Assembly: GCA_017613375.1 (NCBI GenBank)
Contig: JAGADZ010000008.1
Location: 1 to 53,290 of the forward strand
From: Bacteroidales bacterium
GTDB taxonomy: Bacteria; Bacteroidota; Bacteroidia; Bacteroidales; P3
Length of the DNA: 53,290 bases
Direction: 5' to 3'
Positions 41,766 to 51,278 of the stretch are shown here, piece after piece. The notes below the pieces were generated by a model that had not been told where the DNA came from, ran no database searches, and saw only the letters and a program-made list of their open reading frames with translations. The first letter of the stretch is position 1. The number at the start of each line of letters is the position of its first letter. Made by a program: the position numbers and the translations under genes.

Positions 41766-43463
41766 TTATTGGTTTGCGTCTCCGTTTATTTCCCAAATCT
41801 CCTCAAAGTCCCAGTTTGCACGTATGTCAAAGGTCTTCTTGTGGATAAACACCTTTTCGGGCTGCTTGCACCTGTACATATCACCGGCACTCCATTTCCC
41901 GTCGGCATTCTCGTCAATAATGACACGCACGCGGTATTTGGCAGGTTTTAGATTCCTGAATTCTACAGCATCTCCATTTTTTGCGTTCTTGCTTGTAATT
42001 ATGACGCCTTTCTCGTTCAGCAGCTCTACTATCACAGGAGTCGAACCGACGGTGCTGTCGCCTTTTATGGTGATTTTCATTGAACCGTATTGCTCTGCCC
42101 CTGTAACAGCGACAGTGGCTTTTATTGAGTCGTTGCCGTTGCCGTAGATATCATGGATACAGCCCTTTGCAATAAAGACAGTGTATTTCTCGCCTTGTGC
42201 GAAATCAAACATGATTTGAGCACTCAGCATGGTGCTGTCGATGGTTATCCCACAGAAATGTGTCACGCTGTCTTTCAAGCTCATGACACATACCATGGAA
42301 TCACTCTTTGTCTTCAGACTGTCAATAGGGTTTCCACATATCAGCCTGAGGGTTTCAAAATATGGAAGACTCCCGTAGTTCAGATGCACAGGAAGGGTTT
42401 TTGAAGCTTCGTTGTTTTTCTTGCTTCTCCACCTCAGTCTAAGAGTGTCCTGCAGTCCCGTCACATCGCCAACCACAAGGTGTAGCGAATCGCATTTCTC
42501 GTTCCTTGTCCATACTGTTATCGTGTCGCGTTGACTGTTTAGATGCCATATTATGTCCTCATCGCATCTGACGACAGGGTCTTGCATCGGTAGCAGCGTG
42601 GTCAGCTGTATGCGTCCGGATGCCTTGAATTCTCCCGATGTGATGCGTTGCACCTGATTCTGCGGCTCGAAAATTTTGATGTTCAGCGGTTCCAAATCAG
42701 CCGTACTCACCTTTAGACTGTCAATTTCGGTACTGTCAGTTATACTGACTGCATTAAGTGCATCGCTGGTGAAGCCCACTGCTTCCGATGTGCCGACCAT
42801 CAGGTCGTTGTTGGCATCCTCGACGGCTATGACATAGTATTTCCCTGGACGTATATAGTTGAAACTGAATTTGCCTTCTTTGTCGCACCGTGTGATATAC
42901 GACGGTGTTACTTTGCCAATGGTTGTGTCTTCCCTCGAACGCAATATTGACTCATACTGTTCTTTGGTCAGAAGCCACACACTTACTGGCTCTTTGCGAC
43001 TCTGTAGTGTCAGGGCGTCCAATGCCGTCCCTCGCAGTGTCATACTGTCGATGAACGACCCTGTGGAAAACACATACTCTAACGACGGCAGGAGATTACC
43101 CTCGTTATAGTCCGCAATGGCGTTCTTGAACTGAAATAGATATGTCGTCCCAGGCTGTAGAGTATCGTTGATTTTAACCCTGATACCATGACCTTTTGTG
43201 CTGTACTGAGGCTTGTTTTTAAGAGGAGGAGAGACAATAATGTTGTTGTCGGCATCCTTAATAACCACATATTCGTCGAACTCGATAAAGAAGCTGTTTT
43301 CACTGAAATTCAGACTTCTGTTCTCTGGCAATGAGCGTTGCCATGTCGGCGGAGTAACATCCTTTGGCCCTCCCGATGGCATACCCTGTTTCGCACATGC
43401 AGCAAACAGTATCGTCGATATAATGAACAGGATTAATCCTGTTTTTGGCATTCTTGGAATCAT
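41766..43463 (-). CDS. Ig-like (Big_5-type) lipoprotein
   Basis: The 565-residue protein has a lipoprotein signal (ISTILFAAC, Cys23) followed by the common Bacteroidota start AKQGMPSGGPKDVTPP. The next 110 residues resemble an SbsA/Big_5 Ig-like domain (FSENSFFIEFDEYV to TYLFQFKNAIADYNEGN). A prealbumin-like segment (GKFSFNYIRPGKYYVIAVED) and further beta-rich repeats follow. The last part repeats the motif FRNLKPAKYRVRVIIDENADGKW. It is likely a surface or periplasmic adhesive or scaffold protein. It opens the minus-strand unit; a second in-frame ATG lies 12 bases in. Confidence 0.85.
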   Translation of the reverse strand: MIPRMPKTGLILFIISTILFAACAKQGMPSGGPKDVTPPTWQRSLPENRSLNFSENSFFIEFDEYVVIKDADNNIIVSPPLKNKPQYSTKGHGIRVKINDTLQPGTTYLFQFKNAIADYNEGNLLPSLEYVFSTGSFIDSMTLRGTALDALTLQSRKEPVSVWLLTKEQYESILRSREDTTIGKVTPSYITRCDKEGKFSFNYIRPGKYYVIAVEDANNDLMVGTSEAVGFTSDALNAVSITDSTEIDSLKVSTADLEPLNIKIFEPQNQVQRITSGEFKASGRIQLTTLLPMQDPVVRCDEDIIWHLNSQRDTITVWTRNEKCDSLHLVVGDVTGLQDTLRLRWRSKKNNEASKTLPVHLNYGSLPYFETLRLICGNPIDSLKTKSDSMVCVMSLKDSVTHFCGITIDSTMLSAQIMFDFAQGEKYTVFIAKGCIHDIYGNGNDSIKATVAVTGAEQYGSMKITIKGDSTVGSTPVIVELLNEKGVIITSKNAKNGDAVEFRNLKPAKYRVRVIIDENADGKWSAGDMYRCKQPEKVFIHKKTFDIRANWDFEEIWEINGDANQ

Positions 43464-43627
43464 GAAAATTATAACGGAATTATATAAATAATATTGTAAA
43501 AAGTGAATATGAATGGCAATAGTGTGACTTCAAATGTTAAAAAAGGTTTTTTTTAGTACCCTGACTCAACAAAAATGAAATAGTTGCGTTATTATGTCGT
43601 GCTTAAAAATAATTTCAAGATGTATTT

Positions 43628-43660
43628 GAGGGCTTTCTCTGTCGAGAATGCCCTTTTTTA
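43628..43660 (+). terminator. Orphan terminator upstream of kbl
   Basis: GGGC-T-TTCTC (43630-43639) pairs with GAGAA-T-GCCC (43644-43653) with one T-T mismatch and a TGTC loop, followed by TTTTTT. No plus-strand gene precedes it. The 400-base gap between 43464 and 43868 otherwise shows only A/T-rich sequence and the kbl promoter. Confidence 0.7.
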
Positions 43661-43792
43661 TTTCTCTTGAACGGGACTGTTAAGTGAATGATATCGTATT
43701 GTTTATGTCATATTGTGTGGCTGTCTCGTATCGCAGTTGTCCTTCCTTTGTATAGTCGTGACAGACATTTCAAAAAATGAAATTCTGTTTTT

Positions 43793-43824
43793 TTTGGCAC
43801 ATTAACTTTTTTTGTGTACTTTTG
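43793..43824 (+). promoter_or_regulatory. kbl promoter with -33 and -7 boxes
   Basis: TTTG at 43793-43796 and TACTTTTG at 43817-43824 are spaced by 20 bases, a complete Bacteroidota promoter. The kbl ATG is 45 bases downstream. Confidence 0.75.
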
Positions 43825-43868
43825 TAGATTGTTAATAGAGCAAAAAATAAATATAAAATATTGTAATT

Positions 43869-45050
43869 ATGTACACTAAATTTCAAGCACATCTTCAGAA
43901 AGAGTTGGCCGACATCGAAGCTGCCGGTCTTTACAAACACGAACGTATTATCGAGAGCCCGCAGGGTGCCGAAATCATGGTAAAGGGCAAGAAGTGCCTC
44001 AACTTCTGTGCCAACAACTACCTCGGTCTCGCTGACAACCCCGAGCTTATCAAGGCTGCCAAAGAAGGCATGGACGCTCGTGGTTACGGTATGGCTTCTG
44101 TCCGTTTCATCTGCGGATGCCAGGATCTCCATAAAAAACTTGAGCAGAAAATTGCCGAGTTCTTCGGTACAGAGGACACTATCCTCTATGCTGCCTGCTT
44201 TGACGCCAACGGCGGTGTCTTCGAACCCCTTCTCACCGATGAGGATGCCATCATCTCCGATGCCCTCAACCACGCTTCCATCATCGACGGTGTCCGTCTC
44301 TGCAAGGCTCAGCGCTACCGCTACGCCAACGCTGATATGGCCGACCTCGAGGAGCAACTCAAGGCTGCTCAGAAGAACCGTTTCCGCGTTATCGTTACCG
44401 ACGGTGTCTTCTCTATGGACGGCAATGTCTGCCCGCTTGACAAGATTTACGAACTTGCCCAGAAATATGACGCTATGGTTATGGTTGACGAGAGCCACTC
44501 TGCCGGCGTTGTAGGAAAGACCGGCCGCGGTGTTACCGAGCGTTACAACCTGCGTGGCAAGATAGAAATCCTCACCGGAACTCTCGGCAAAGCTTTCGGC
44601 GGCGCCATGGGTGGCTTCACCACGGGTCGCAAGGAAATCATTGATATGCTCCGTCAACGCAGCCGTCCTTATCTCTTCTCCAACTCAATGGCTCCGGGCC
44701 TTGTCGCTGCCGGTATCCGTATGTTCGAGATGATGAGCGAGACCAACGAGCTCCAAGACAAACTCCACGAAAACACCGACTACTTCCTCCGTCGTATGAA
44801 GGAAGAGGGCTTCGATTGCAAACCAAGCGAGAGCGCTATCTGTGCCGTTATGATTTACGACGCTGCTAAGAGTCAGCAGTATGCTGCCAAGATGCAGGAA
44901 GAGGGCATTTTCGTCACGGGATTCTACTACCCTGTAGTACCGAAAGGACAGGCTCGTATCCGCGTTCAAATCAGTGCAGCTCACGAGCACGAACACCTCG
45001 ACAAGTGCATCGAGGCATTCAAGAAAGTACGCAAGGAAATCGAAGGATAA
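43869..45050 (+). CDS. kbl: Glycine C-acetyltransferase (2-amino-3-ketobutyrate CoA ligase)
   Basis: Kbl cleaves 2-amino-3-ketobutyrate with CoA to glycine and acetyl-CoA in threonine breakdown. The 393-residue PLP enzyme shows NYLGLADNPELIKAA, MASVRFICGCQDLHKKLE, DGVFSMDGNV, VMVDESHSAGVVG and the PLP lysine in TGTLGKAFGGAMGGF. Length matches the family. The coding sequence uses C-ending codons heavily (for example GAC, AAC, ACC), suggesting high expression. Threonine dehydrogenase (tdh) is not adjacent. A terminator follows. Confidence 0.95.
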   Translation: MYTKFQAHLQKELADIEAAGLYKHERIIESPQGAEIMVKGKKCLNFCANNYLGLADNPELIKAAKEGMDARGYGMASVRFICGCQDLHKKLEQKIAEFFGTEDTILYAACFDANGGVFEPLLTDEDAIISDALNHASIIDGVRLCKAQRYRYANADMADLEEQLKAAQKNRFRVIVTDGVFSMDGNVCPLDKIYELAQKYDAMVMVDESHSAGVVGKTGRGVTERYNLRGKIEILTGTLGKAFGGAMGGFTTGRKEIIDMLRQRSRPYLFSNSMAPGLVAAGIRMFEMMSETNELQDKLHENTDYFLRRMKEEGFDCKPSESAICAVMIYDAAKSQQYAAKMQEEGIFVTGFYYPVVPKGQARIRVQISAAHEHEHLDKCIEAFKKVRKEIEG

Positions 45051-45070
45051 TAGAATTATCTCAAAACATC

Positions 45071-45106
45071 CAGTGTACGTTCGCATGGCGGGCGTACACT
45101 TTTTTA
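45071..45106 (+). terminator. Terminator after kbl
   Basis: AGTGTACG (45072-45079) pairs with CGTACACT (45093-45100), followed by TTTTT. It separates kbl from the DUF308 gene. Confidence 0.8.
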
Positions 45107-45163
45107 TATTATTGACTCTTAGAGAATAAAAAAGTAAGAAATAACAATTAATATCCTAATATC

Positions 45164-45748
45164 ATGAAACGTGTCAACTTCTATCTTATCATCACGGCTC
45201 TCCTGCTTATCGTTCTGGGAGTGGTTTGTCTGACTAATCCTGTCGAAATATTCAATTCCATGGCATGGCTTGCCGGCCTCATCATTCTGCTCACGGGTAT
45301 CACTTCATTGATTTTCGGTCTCAGGGCACAGGAACATCTTCCCAATTCAGGTTCTACAACGTTGTTGGCAATCTTCCAAATAGTTGTCGGAATAATGATG
45401 ATAGGTCACAGTGTCTTGGCTGCCGCAGCCATTGTCGCAGTTTTTGCAATCTGGGTAATGTTTGAAGGCATCTCTCTCGCTGTCCTCTCCATGGACTATA
45501 AGCGTTCCGGCTATGACCGTTGGTGGCTGATGCTCATCTTTGGCGTATGCAGTCTTATACTTGGTTTCTTTGCCTTGCGTAAACCCGAGGCCACAGAGGC
45601 TTTCATAGGTGTACTCCTCGGCCTTGGCATCTTCGCCAACGGCATTGAGCGTATTGTGGCTTTCTCGGCTCTTAAACGCATCCAAGCCCACCTTCGTGAC
45701 TTGAAAGAGAGCGCCACAGCCGTCAATATAGACGATATTCAGAAGTAA
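45164..45748 (+). CDS. DUF308/HdeD-like membrane protein
   Basis: The 194-residue protein has six hydrophobic helices in three paired repeats, as in HdeD-family proteins (LLIVLGVVCLTNPVEIFNSM, WLAGLIILLTGITSLIFG, IFQIVVGIMMIGHSVLAAAAIV, IFGVCSLILGFFALRKPEAT). HdeD supports acid tolerance in Escherichia coli; the role here is unknown. The C-terminus is hydrophilic and helical. Its stop lies three bases before the rlmN stop on the other strand, a tail-to-tail pair with no terminator between. Confidence 0.88.
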   Translation: MKRVNFYLIITALLLIVLGVVCLTNPVEIFNSMAWLAGLIILLTGITSLIFGLRAQEHLPNSGSTTLLAIFQIVVGIMMIGHSVLAAAAIVAVFAIWVMFEGISLAVLSMDYKRSGYDRWWLMLIFGVCSLILGFFALRKPEATEAFIGVLLGLGIFANGIERIVAFSALKRIQAHLRDLKESATAVNIDDIQK

Positions 45749-45751
45749 AGG

Positions 45752-46759
45752 CTATTGCTTTTTGCCTGCCAGCAGGCCGCAAGCGGCCATGATATCCTCA
45801 CCGCGTGAGGCTCTGATGGTGCATGTCACACCGTGACTGTCCAGATAGTCGCGGAAGGCTGTCATCGTCCTCTCATCGGATGTTTTGTACGGCACATCGG
45901 GCGAAGCGTGGAAACGAATCAGGTTCACACGACATTTCAATCCTTTTAACAGCTTCACAATCTCTGCGGCATGGTTCAGGTCATCATTGACACCACGGAA
46001 CATAGTGTACTCGAACGAGATGCGACGCTGTCCATACCAGTTGTATCTCTTCAACAGGGCTACAATGTCTGCAATAGGATAGGCTTTCTGCATAGGCATC
46101 ATAGCCATTCGTTCGTTGGCGAAAGCATTGTGAAGGCTCACCGCCACATGGCACTGGCATTCGTCGAGCAGTCGGCACAAGACAGGCGTTATACCCACTG
46201 TCGACACAGTGATACGGTGCGGACTCCAGGCAGGCCCCCACTCAGAGGTCATGACCTCAATGGCTCTTTTTACAGCTTCGAAGTTGTCGAGAGGTTCGCC
46301 CATACCCATAAATACCACGTTGGTAATTGCCTCGCTCTCTGGCACTGAGAAAATCTGGTTCAGAATTTCCCCGGCGGTGAGGCTGCCGTGGAATCCCTGC
46401 TGGCCAGTGACGCAGAATCGGCATCCCATCTTGCATCCGCGTTGGCATGAAACGCAAAGGGTACCGCGATCGTCGGCGGGGATATAGACTGACTCAATAT
46501 ACGAGTCCCCGGAGGCAAACAGGTATTTTTTTGTGCCGTCAACCGAGCAATGCCCCTCAATAGGCGCGAAGAGTCCCGATGTGGCTATCTCTTTAAGACG
46601 TGCACGTGTCTTCAGCGACAGGTTTGTCATGGCATCGAAGTCACGCACATGTTTTATATATATCCAGTCGCACAGCTGTTTTGCAGTGAATTTAGGGAAT
46701 CCTTCTTGAAGACATAAATCCTGCAGTTCGTTGAGTGACAATCCTAAAAGCGTAATCAT
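45752..46759 (-). CDS. rlmN: Dual-specificity 23S rRNA / tRNA methyltransferase RlmN
   Basis: RlmN methylates C2 of A2503 in 23S rRNA and A37 of some tRNAs. The 335-residue radical SAM enzyme has the cluster motif CKMGCRFC, the N-terminal helical domain (MITLLGLSLNELQDLC), GMGEPLDNF, and the C-terminal catalytic-cysteine segment DIMAACGLLAG. I chose 46759 because AAGGAG lies just before it; the longer in-frame start overlaps the PBP1A gene. It is the last gene of the holB-ricT-gldH-PBP1A-rlmN unit. Confidence 0.95.
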   Translation of the reverse strand: MITLLGLSLNELQDLCLQEGFPKFTAKQLCDWIYIKHVRDFDAMTNLSLKTRARLKEIATSGLFAPIEGHCSVDGTKKYLFASGDSYIESVYIPADDRGTLCVSCQRGCKMGCRFCVTGQQGFHGSLTAGEILNQIFSVPESEAITNVVFMGMGEPLDNFEAVKRAIEVMTSEWGPAWSPHRITVSTVGITPVLCRLLDECQCHVAVSLHNAFANERMAMMPMQKAYPIADIVALLKRYNWYGQRRISFEYTMFRGVNDDLNHAAEIVKLLKGLKCRVNLIRFHASPDVPYKTSDERTMTAFRDYLDSHGVTCTIRASRGEDIMAACGLLAGKKQ

Positions 46760-46772
46760 CTCCTTAGTGTTT

Positions 46773-49115
46773 TTACCATTGTGACGTACCTGTGCCTGAC
46801 GATTGCGTGGTCGTCGTTGTTCCATGTTCTTCGTCCAGTTCCATCTGGTAAGCGCTCTCGTCGAAGTCGAATTCGCTGGCAGGAAGGTTAGGACGTCTGA
46901 AATCCCCTCGGGGGAAATTCAGCATGGGGTCGTCATAGACACTTCGCATATAATGGCCGAAAATTGGCAATGCCAGACGCGCTCCCTGGCCATATTCCAT
47001 GCTGCGGAAATGTATGGAACGCAATTCGCCGCCAGTCCACACCACTGTTGTCATCTTCGGAGTGATGCCCACAAACCAGCAATCGCTGTTGTTCTGCGTC
47101 GTTCCTGTTTTGCCTGCCATAGGATAGCTCAGTTTGAACTGACCGCCGCGTAAACGCGAACCTGTACCGCTGTCCACAACGCCCTTCATCATCTGAATCA
47201 TTATCCATGCAGTGCGTGGACTTATGGCCTCTCGCTTCTCTGGAGTGAAAGATTCAAGGACTTTGCCTTTGTTGTCTTCTATGCGGAGTATGAAGATAGG
47301 CTGCACATATTCGCCCTGGTTGGCGAAGGTGGCCATAGCACCAGCCATCTCGTATACTGTTATCTCTGCGGCACCGACGCAAATGGACGGCACGGGGTCT
47401 ATGGGACTTGTGACACCCATCTTGCGCGCTATATTAATCACCAGATTGGGACCGTTGGTACCACCTGCCTTCATCAGGTAGGCACTGACCCAGTTGATGG
47501 AATTGGCAAGAGCCCATTTAAGCGTGACCATCTCACCTTCACGTGCATGACTTGAGTTGCGTGGACACCAATCCCCTATGCATATCTCCGTATTGGGCAC
47601 CAGCGTGTATGGGTTCATGTCCAAATCCTGGATTGCCATCGTATAGACAAAAGGCTTGAAGGTGGAACCGACCTGACGGCGACTCTGCATCACATTGTCA
47701 TATTTGAAATATCGATAGTTGATGCCTCCGACATAAGCCTTGACATAGCCTGTGCCTGTCTCCACCGACATAAGTCCGGCATTAAGGAATTTCTTGGTGT
47801 ATATCAACGAATCCCAAGGGGTCATCACAGTGTCTATAGTGCCACGCCATGAGAATACGCGCATACGCACTTTGTCTTCCTTGAACGAGCGTTTTATCTC
47901 TGCTTCACTCTTTCCTTCTTGTTTCATCTGGTAGTAACGGTCCGATGCTTTCATGGCCTGTACAAGGAAATTCTCCTGCTGTTCTTTGCTGATATTGCTG
48001 AACGGGTTGCCTCCCCGGCGACTCAGTTCCTTGAAGAAAGCAGGTTGTATCACTTCGCTCATATGCTTTTGAACTGCCGCCTCGGCATGTGCCTGCATGC
48101 GAGAATCTATAGTGGTGTATATCCTCAATCCGTCTTTATGGACATCATAGTAGGTGCCGTCGGCTTTCTTGTGGCTCGAACACCAGTCTTTCATATAACT
48201 GCGTACATACTCTCGCAGGTATGGTGCCAAACCTTCATTATGACTTATAGGCATATAGTGGCTCATGTCTATATCTTTGTCTTTCAGCTCGGCATACAGT
48301 TCGTCGCTGAGGTATTTCTCACCCGTGGCAGGGTCGACATAGTTGTTCATTTGGCTCAGTACCACATTGCGGCGTACCAAGGCGTTTTCCTTGTTCAGTA
48401 TCGGGCTGTAGGTTGTAGGTGCTTTCAGCAATCCCACCAGTACTGCCGCCTCCTCGACTTTCAACTCTGCAGGAGTCTTGTCGAAAAATGTTCGCGCTGC
48501 AGTCTGTATTCCGTAGGCGTTGCTGCCGAAATCCACAGTGTTCAGATACATGGCCAGAATCTCCTCTTTCGAATAGTTGTGCTCAAGCTTTACAGCCACA
48601 ACCCATTCTTTGAATTTGGAATGCACAAGTCCGAGTTTGCTCTTGCGTTCTCGAGGGAAAAGGTTTTTAGCCAATTGCTGTGTTATCGTACTGCCGCCTC
48701 CGCTGCTGCTGTGACGGCCTACAAGGGTCTTGAAGAAGACACGTGCCAGACTGCGGGCATCGATACCCGCATGTTCGTAGAAACGCACATCTTCTGTGGC
48801 TATCAGTGCATTGACAAGGTTCATGTTCGTCCCTCCAGCGGTGATTTCGTTGAAGGTTAGATTAGAACGGTTCTCTATGCCTATATATCCCAGTATCTCT
48901 CCGTCAGCCGACCATATTTCCGATGCCAGGTTGCTGCGAGGGTTCTCCAATTCTTCAAACGAAGGCATGAATCCAAGCCATCCTAAAGAGAGCATGGTGA
49001 AGAACAGTACTATGCCTGCCCAAAGGGCTGCAAAAGTAATCCATACGGTGCGTACACTCCGTGACAAATCTTTTGCCTTGCCTTTCTTGTTGTTAGTGTT
49101 CTTGTATTGTGCCAT
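46773..49115 (-). CDS. Bifunctional class A penicillin-binding protein 1A
   Basis: The 780-residue protein polymerises and cross-links peptidoglycan at the inner membrane. After a short basic N-terminus and one membrane helix (ITFAALWAGIVLFFTMLSLGW) comes the GT51 glycosyltransferase domain, with EDVRFYEHAGID (catalytic Glu) and GGSTITQQLAKN. The transpeptidase domain has the active-site STFK, the SIN motif (ALANSINWVSAYL) and KTGTTQ. The C-terminus is acidic then Thr/Ser-rich (TTTTQSSGTG). It starts 12 bases after gldH ends. Confidence 0.95.
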   Translation of the reverse strand: MAQYKNTNNKKGKAKDLSRSVRTVWITFAALWAGIVLFFTMLSLGWLGFMPSFEELENPRSNLASEIWSADGEILGYIGIENRSNLTFNEITAGGTNMNLVNALIATEDVRFYEHAGIDARSLARVFFKTLVGRHSSSGGGSTITQQLAKNLFPRERKSKLGLVHSKFKEWVVAVKLEHNYSKEEILAMYLNTVDFGSNAYGIQTAARTFFDKTPAELKVEEAAVLVGLLKAPTTYSPILNKENALVRRNVVLSQMNNYVDPATGEKYLSDELYAELKDKDIDMSHYMPISHNEGLAPYLREYVRSYMKDWCSSHKKADGTYYDVHKDGLRIYTTIDSRMQAHAEAAVQKHMSEVIQPAFFKELSRRGGNPFSNISKEQQENFLVQAMKASDRYYQMKQEGKSEAEIKRSFKEDKVRMRVFSWRGTIDTVMTPWDSLIYTKKFLNAGLMSVETGTGYVKAYVGGINYRYFKYDNVMQSRRQVGSTFKPFVYTMAIQDLDMNPYTLVPNTEICIGDWCPRNSSHAREGEMVTLKWALANSINWVSAYLMKAGGTNGPNLVINIARKMGVTSPIDPVPSICVGAAEITVYEMAGAMATFANQGEYVQPIFILRIEDNKGKVLESFTPEKREAISPRTAWIMIQMMKGVVDSGTGSRLRGGQFKLSYPMAGKTGTTQNNSDCWFVGITPKMTTVVWTGGELRSIHFRSMEYGQGARLALPIFGHYMRSVYDDPMLNFPRGDFRRPNLPASEFDFDESAYQMELDEEHGTTTTTQSSGTGTSQW

Positions 49116-49127
49116 GGTCGGTGGTTT

Positions 49128-49610
49128 TTATTTAACAGTCACTCTCTCCACATGCATTCCGATATCTTTGATTCCTGCCAGCAGGGTGTCACGCATTGCG
49201 TGGTGGATTACAAACTGGTACTTCCCTTTCTCGGGGAAATGGAAATAGCACAGCGGATAGCGTCCGTCGACATAGCGTCCGCTCTCCTTGCCAAGCCATT
49301 TTCCGTCGGGCATGGCAAGTTGAAATTCTATGTTGGTGTCGGCAGCAATTTCTCCGTTAGGATAGATGGTGGTGATGAAGAAAAAGATATTCGAGAAAGC
49401 ATAGTCGTTGCGGTTTCTGATGTCCAGAAAGCACAGACACGTCTCGCTCGTGTCTTCTGCCTCGATATTGAACACTATCGGTTCATCCATATTCCAGCCA
49501 TTCTCGTCAACAGTGAAGTGCTCGTCATACACCACACTCCTGTCACATGCGGCGACAAGCAGCAGTGCCATTGCAGCTATAAGGATTGCTGTGTTTTTCC
49601 GTTGTCTCAT
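49128..49610 (-). CDS. gldH: Gliding-motility-type lipoprotein GldH
   Basis: The 160-residue lipoprotein has a lipobox ending in LLVAAC (Cys22) and the GldH fold pattern: SVVYDEHFTVDENGWN, FLDIRNRNDYAFSNIFFFI, TIYPNGEIAADTNIEFQLAMPDGKW and YQFVIHHAMRDTLLAGIKDIG. GldH was found as a protein needed for Flavobacterium gliding and is widespread in non-gliding Bacteroidota, where its role is unclear. It lies between ricT and PBP1A with gaps of 11 and 12 bases, so it is part of one unit. Confidence 0.92.
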   Translation of the reverse strand: MRQRKNTAILIAAMALLLVAACDRSVVYDEHFTVDENGWNMDEPIVFNIEAEDTSETCLCFLDIRNRNDYAFSNIFFFITTIYPNGEIAADTNIEFQLAMPDGKWLGKESGRYVDGRYPLCYFHFPEKGKYQFVIHHAMRDTLLAGIKDIGMHVERVTVK

Positions 49611-49621
49611 ATTCCTTTGTG

Positions 49622-51247
49622 TTATTTTCTTCTTTCGTCGTTTCTTCTGTCATTGCCGCCGCTGCGTCTGCGGTTGTCGCCCCTGGGACCTCCGTTTCGT
49701 TGGTCGCCTCCTTCGTGAGGACCTCTGCGGTCACGGTTATCCCTCGATTGACGGTTGTCTCTGGACGGGCGGTTGTCACGATTCTCTCTACGCTCTCTGT
49801 TTTGGTCGTTATGCCCTTTGTCGCGTTGTTGCGTGCTCTCGGTGTTGGCGTTATTGTCGTCGGCCATACGGCGTAGCTCTTGCTCGAATTCGTCGCTGCT
49901 GGACTCTTGTGCCAGAGCAGCCGTCGACATCAGCTCTACCTGATAGTCTTCCAGTTTCTCCGGATACTCCTGGTTGAGATTCATCTCGATAATCTTCTTC
50001 ACATTGTCGGCAGTGATGGCGTAAAGCTCACTGTCGCCCTCGTAAGCGTACCACATAATGCCACGGAACACATCGGTCTTCTTGTATAGTGCCAATCCTT
50101 TCTGGAACCGTATGGGAGTGCCTGCCGGCGGGAAATTCTTCAACGCGTCGACATACACGTCGTATTCGAAGTTCAGACAGCATTTCAGTTTTCCGCACTG
50201 GCCCGCCAACTTTTGAGGATTGGGAAGAATCTGTTGTGTTTTTGCAACACCTGTGGTCACCGACTTGAAATTGGTCAGCCAGGTACTGCAGCAAAGCTCA
50301 CGTCCGCAGGTACCTATGCCACCTACTTTCCCCGCTTCCTGGCGTACTCCAATCTGCTTCATCTCTATGCGTACATGAAACTGCTCGGCAAGGACCTTGA
50401 TAAGGTCGCGGAAGTCCACTCGGTCGTCGGCAGTGTAGTAGAATATCGCCTTGGAGTGGTCGCCCTGGTATTCCACGTCGTTGACCTTCATCACGAGTCC
50501 CAGATCCTCGGCGATATGACGTGTCTTTAGCAGTGTGGCGGTCTCGTCTTTCAGGGCACTGACCCATCTCTCTATATCATTCACTTTTGCACGTCTGAAC
50601 AGTTTCTTGGCTGTTTCGGGGTCGGTGCTGGCTTTCTTGCGCTGCATCTGAATACGGCATACCTCGCCAGTCAGGCTGACTATGCCAACGTCGTGTCCGG
50701 GGATACCTTCCACAGCTACGATGTCACCCTCCTTTACATCTATCCCGTCAGGTAGCCGGAAGAATTCTTTGCGGTTGTTTTTGAACCTCACCTCCACAAA
50801 ATCGAACGGTTTCTCGTTAGGTTGACGTATACCCTGCATCCAGTTGCAGGCGCACACTTTCGCACAGCTGCGTGTTTCCACTTCGCTGACAGGGACATAC
50901 GATTCGGGACATTGCTTGCATCCGCGGGAGAGAAACAGATTCTCCTTGTAGCTCACTTTAGGCAGTGTCGGGTCAGGCTCCAGATAAGGATCCATGGAAT
51001 TGTCGGTGACAAGGAATTCCGCCGCATCTTCCGATAGTTCCATCTGCTCTCTGTTTCTTTGTGTAGCATTGCGTTTCTCTCGGCGGCTTCGGATAAATTC
51101 CTCCATTTCCTCAGCCGACGCGACATCGTCGCTGTCGTCAATCTCCGGCACATTAATCTCTTCAGGAGTTTTTACCTCCTGGCGTTCTCTTTCGTTATCG
51201 TGTTCCCTGCGTGGGTTCTGTCTTTGTCTTTTATCTCTTGTATTCAT
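49622..51247 (-). CDS. ricT: PSP1-domain protein of the RicT family, with disordered tail
   Basis: The 541-residue protein has a PSP1/RicT core (residues about 110-430) with Fe-S-type cysteines in CGRELCCS and QCGKLKCCLNFEY. An extra N-terminal pair cluster (RGCKQCPESYV and CAKVCACNW) precedes it. In Bacillus, RicT works with RicA and RicF in RNA processing; the Bacteroidota role is not established. Both ends are unusual: an acidic/Arg-rich N-terminus of about 75 residues and a C-terminal 65-residue stretch of Arg, Asp, Asn and Gly repeats (PSRDNRQSRDNRDRRG) that is surely disordered and may bind RNA. Confidence 0.9.
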   Translation of the reverse strand: MNTRDKRQRQNPRREHDNERERQEVKTPEEINVPEIDDSDDVASAEEMEEFIRSRREKRNATQRNREQMELSEDAAEFLVTDNSMDPYLEPDPTLPKVSYKENLFLSRGCKQCPESYVPVSEVETRSCAKVCACNWMQGIRQPNEKPFDFVEVRFKNNRKEFFRLPDGIDVKEGDIVAVEGIPGHDVGIVSLTGEVCRIQMQRKKASTDPETAKKLFRRAKVNDIERWVSALKDETATLLKTRHIAEDLGLVMKVNDVEYQGDHSKAIFYYTADDRVDFRDLIKVLAEQFHVRIEMKQIGVRQEAGKVGGIGTCGRELCCSTWLTNFKSVTTGVAKTQQILPNPQKLAGQCGKLKCCLNFEYDVYVDALKNFPPAGTPIRFQKGLALYKKTDVFRGIMWYAYEGDSELYAITADNVKKIIEMNLNQEYPEKLEDYQVELMSTAALAQESSSDEFEQELRRMADDNNANTESTQQRDKGHNDQNRERRENRDNRPSRDNRQSRDNRDRRGPHEGGDQRNGGPRGDNRRRSGGNDRRNDERRK

Positions 51248-51278
51248 AAAAAAATCCTTTCATTGATGGCACCGGTCA

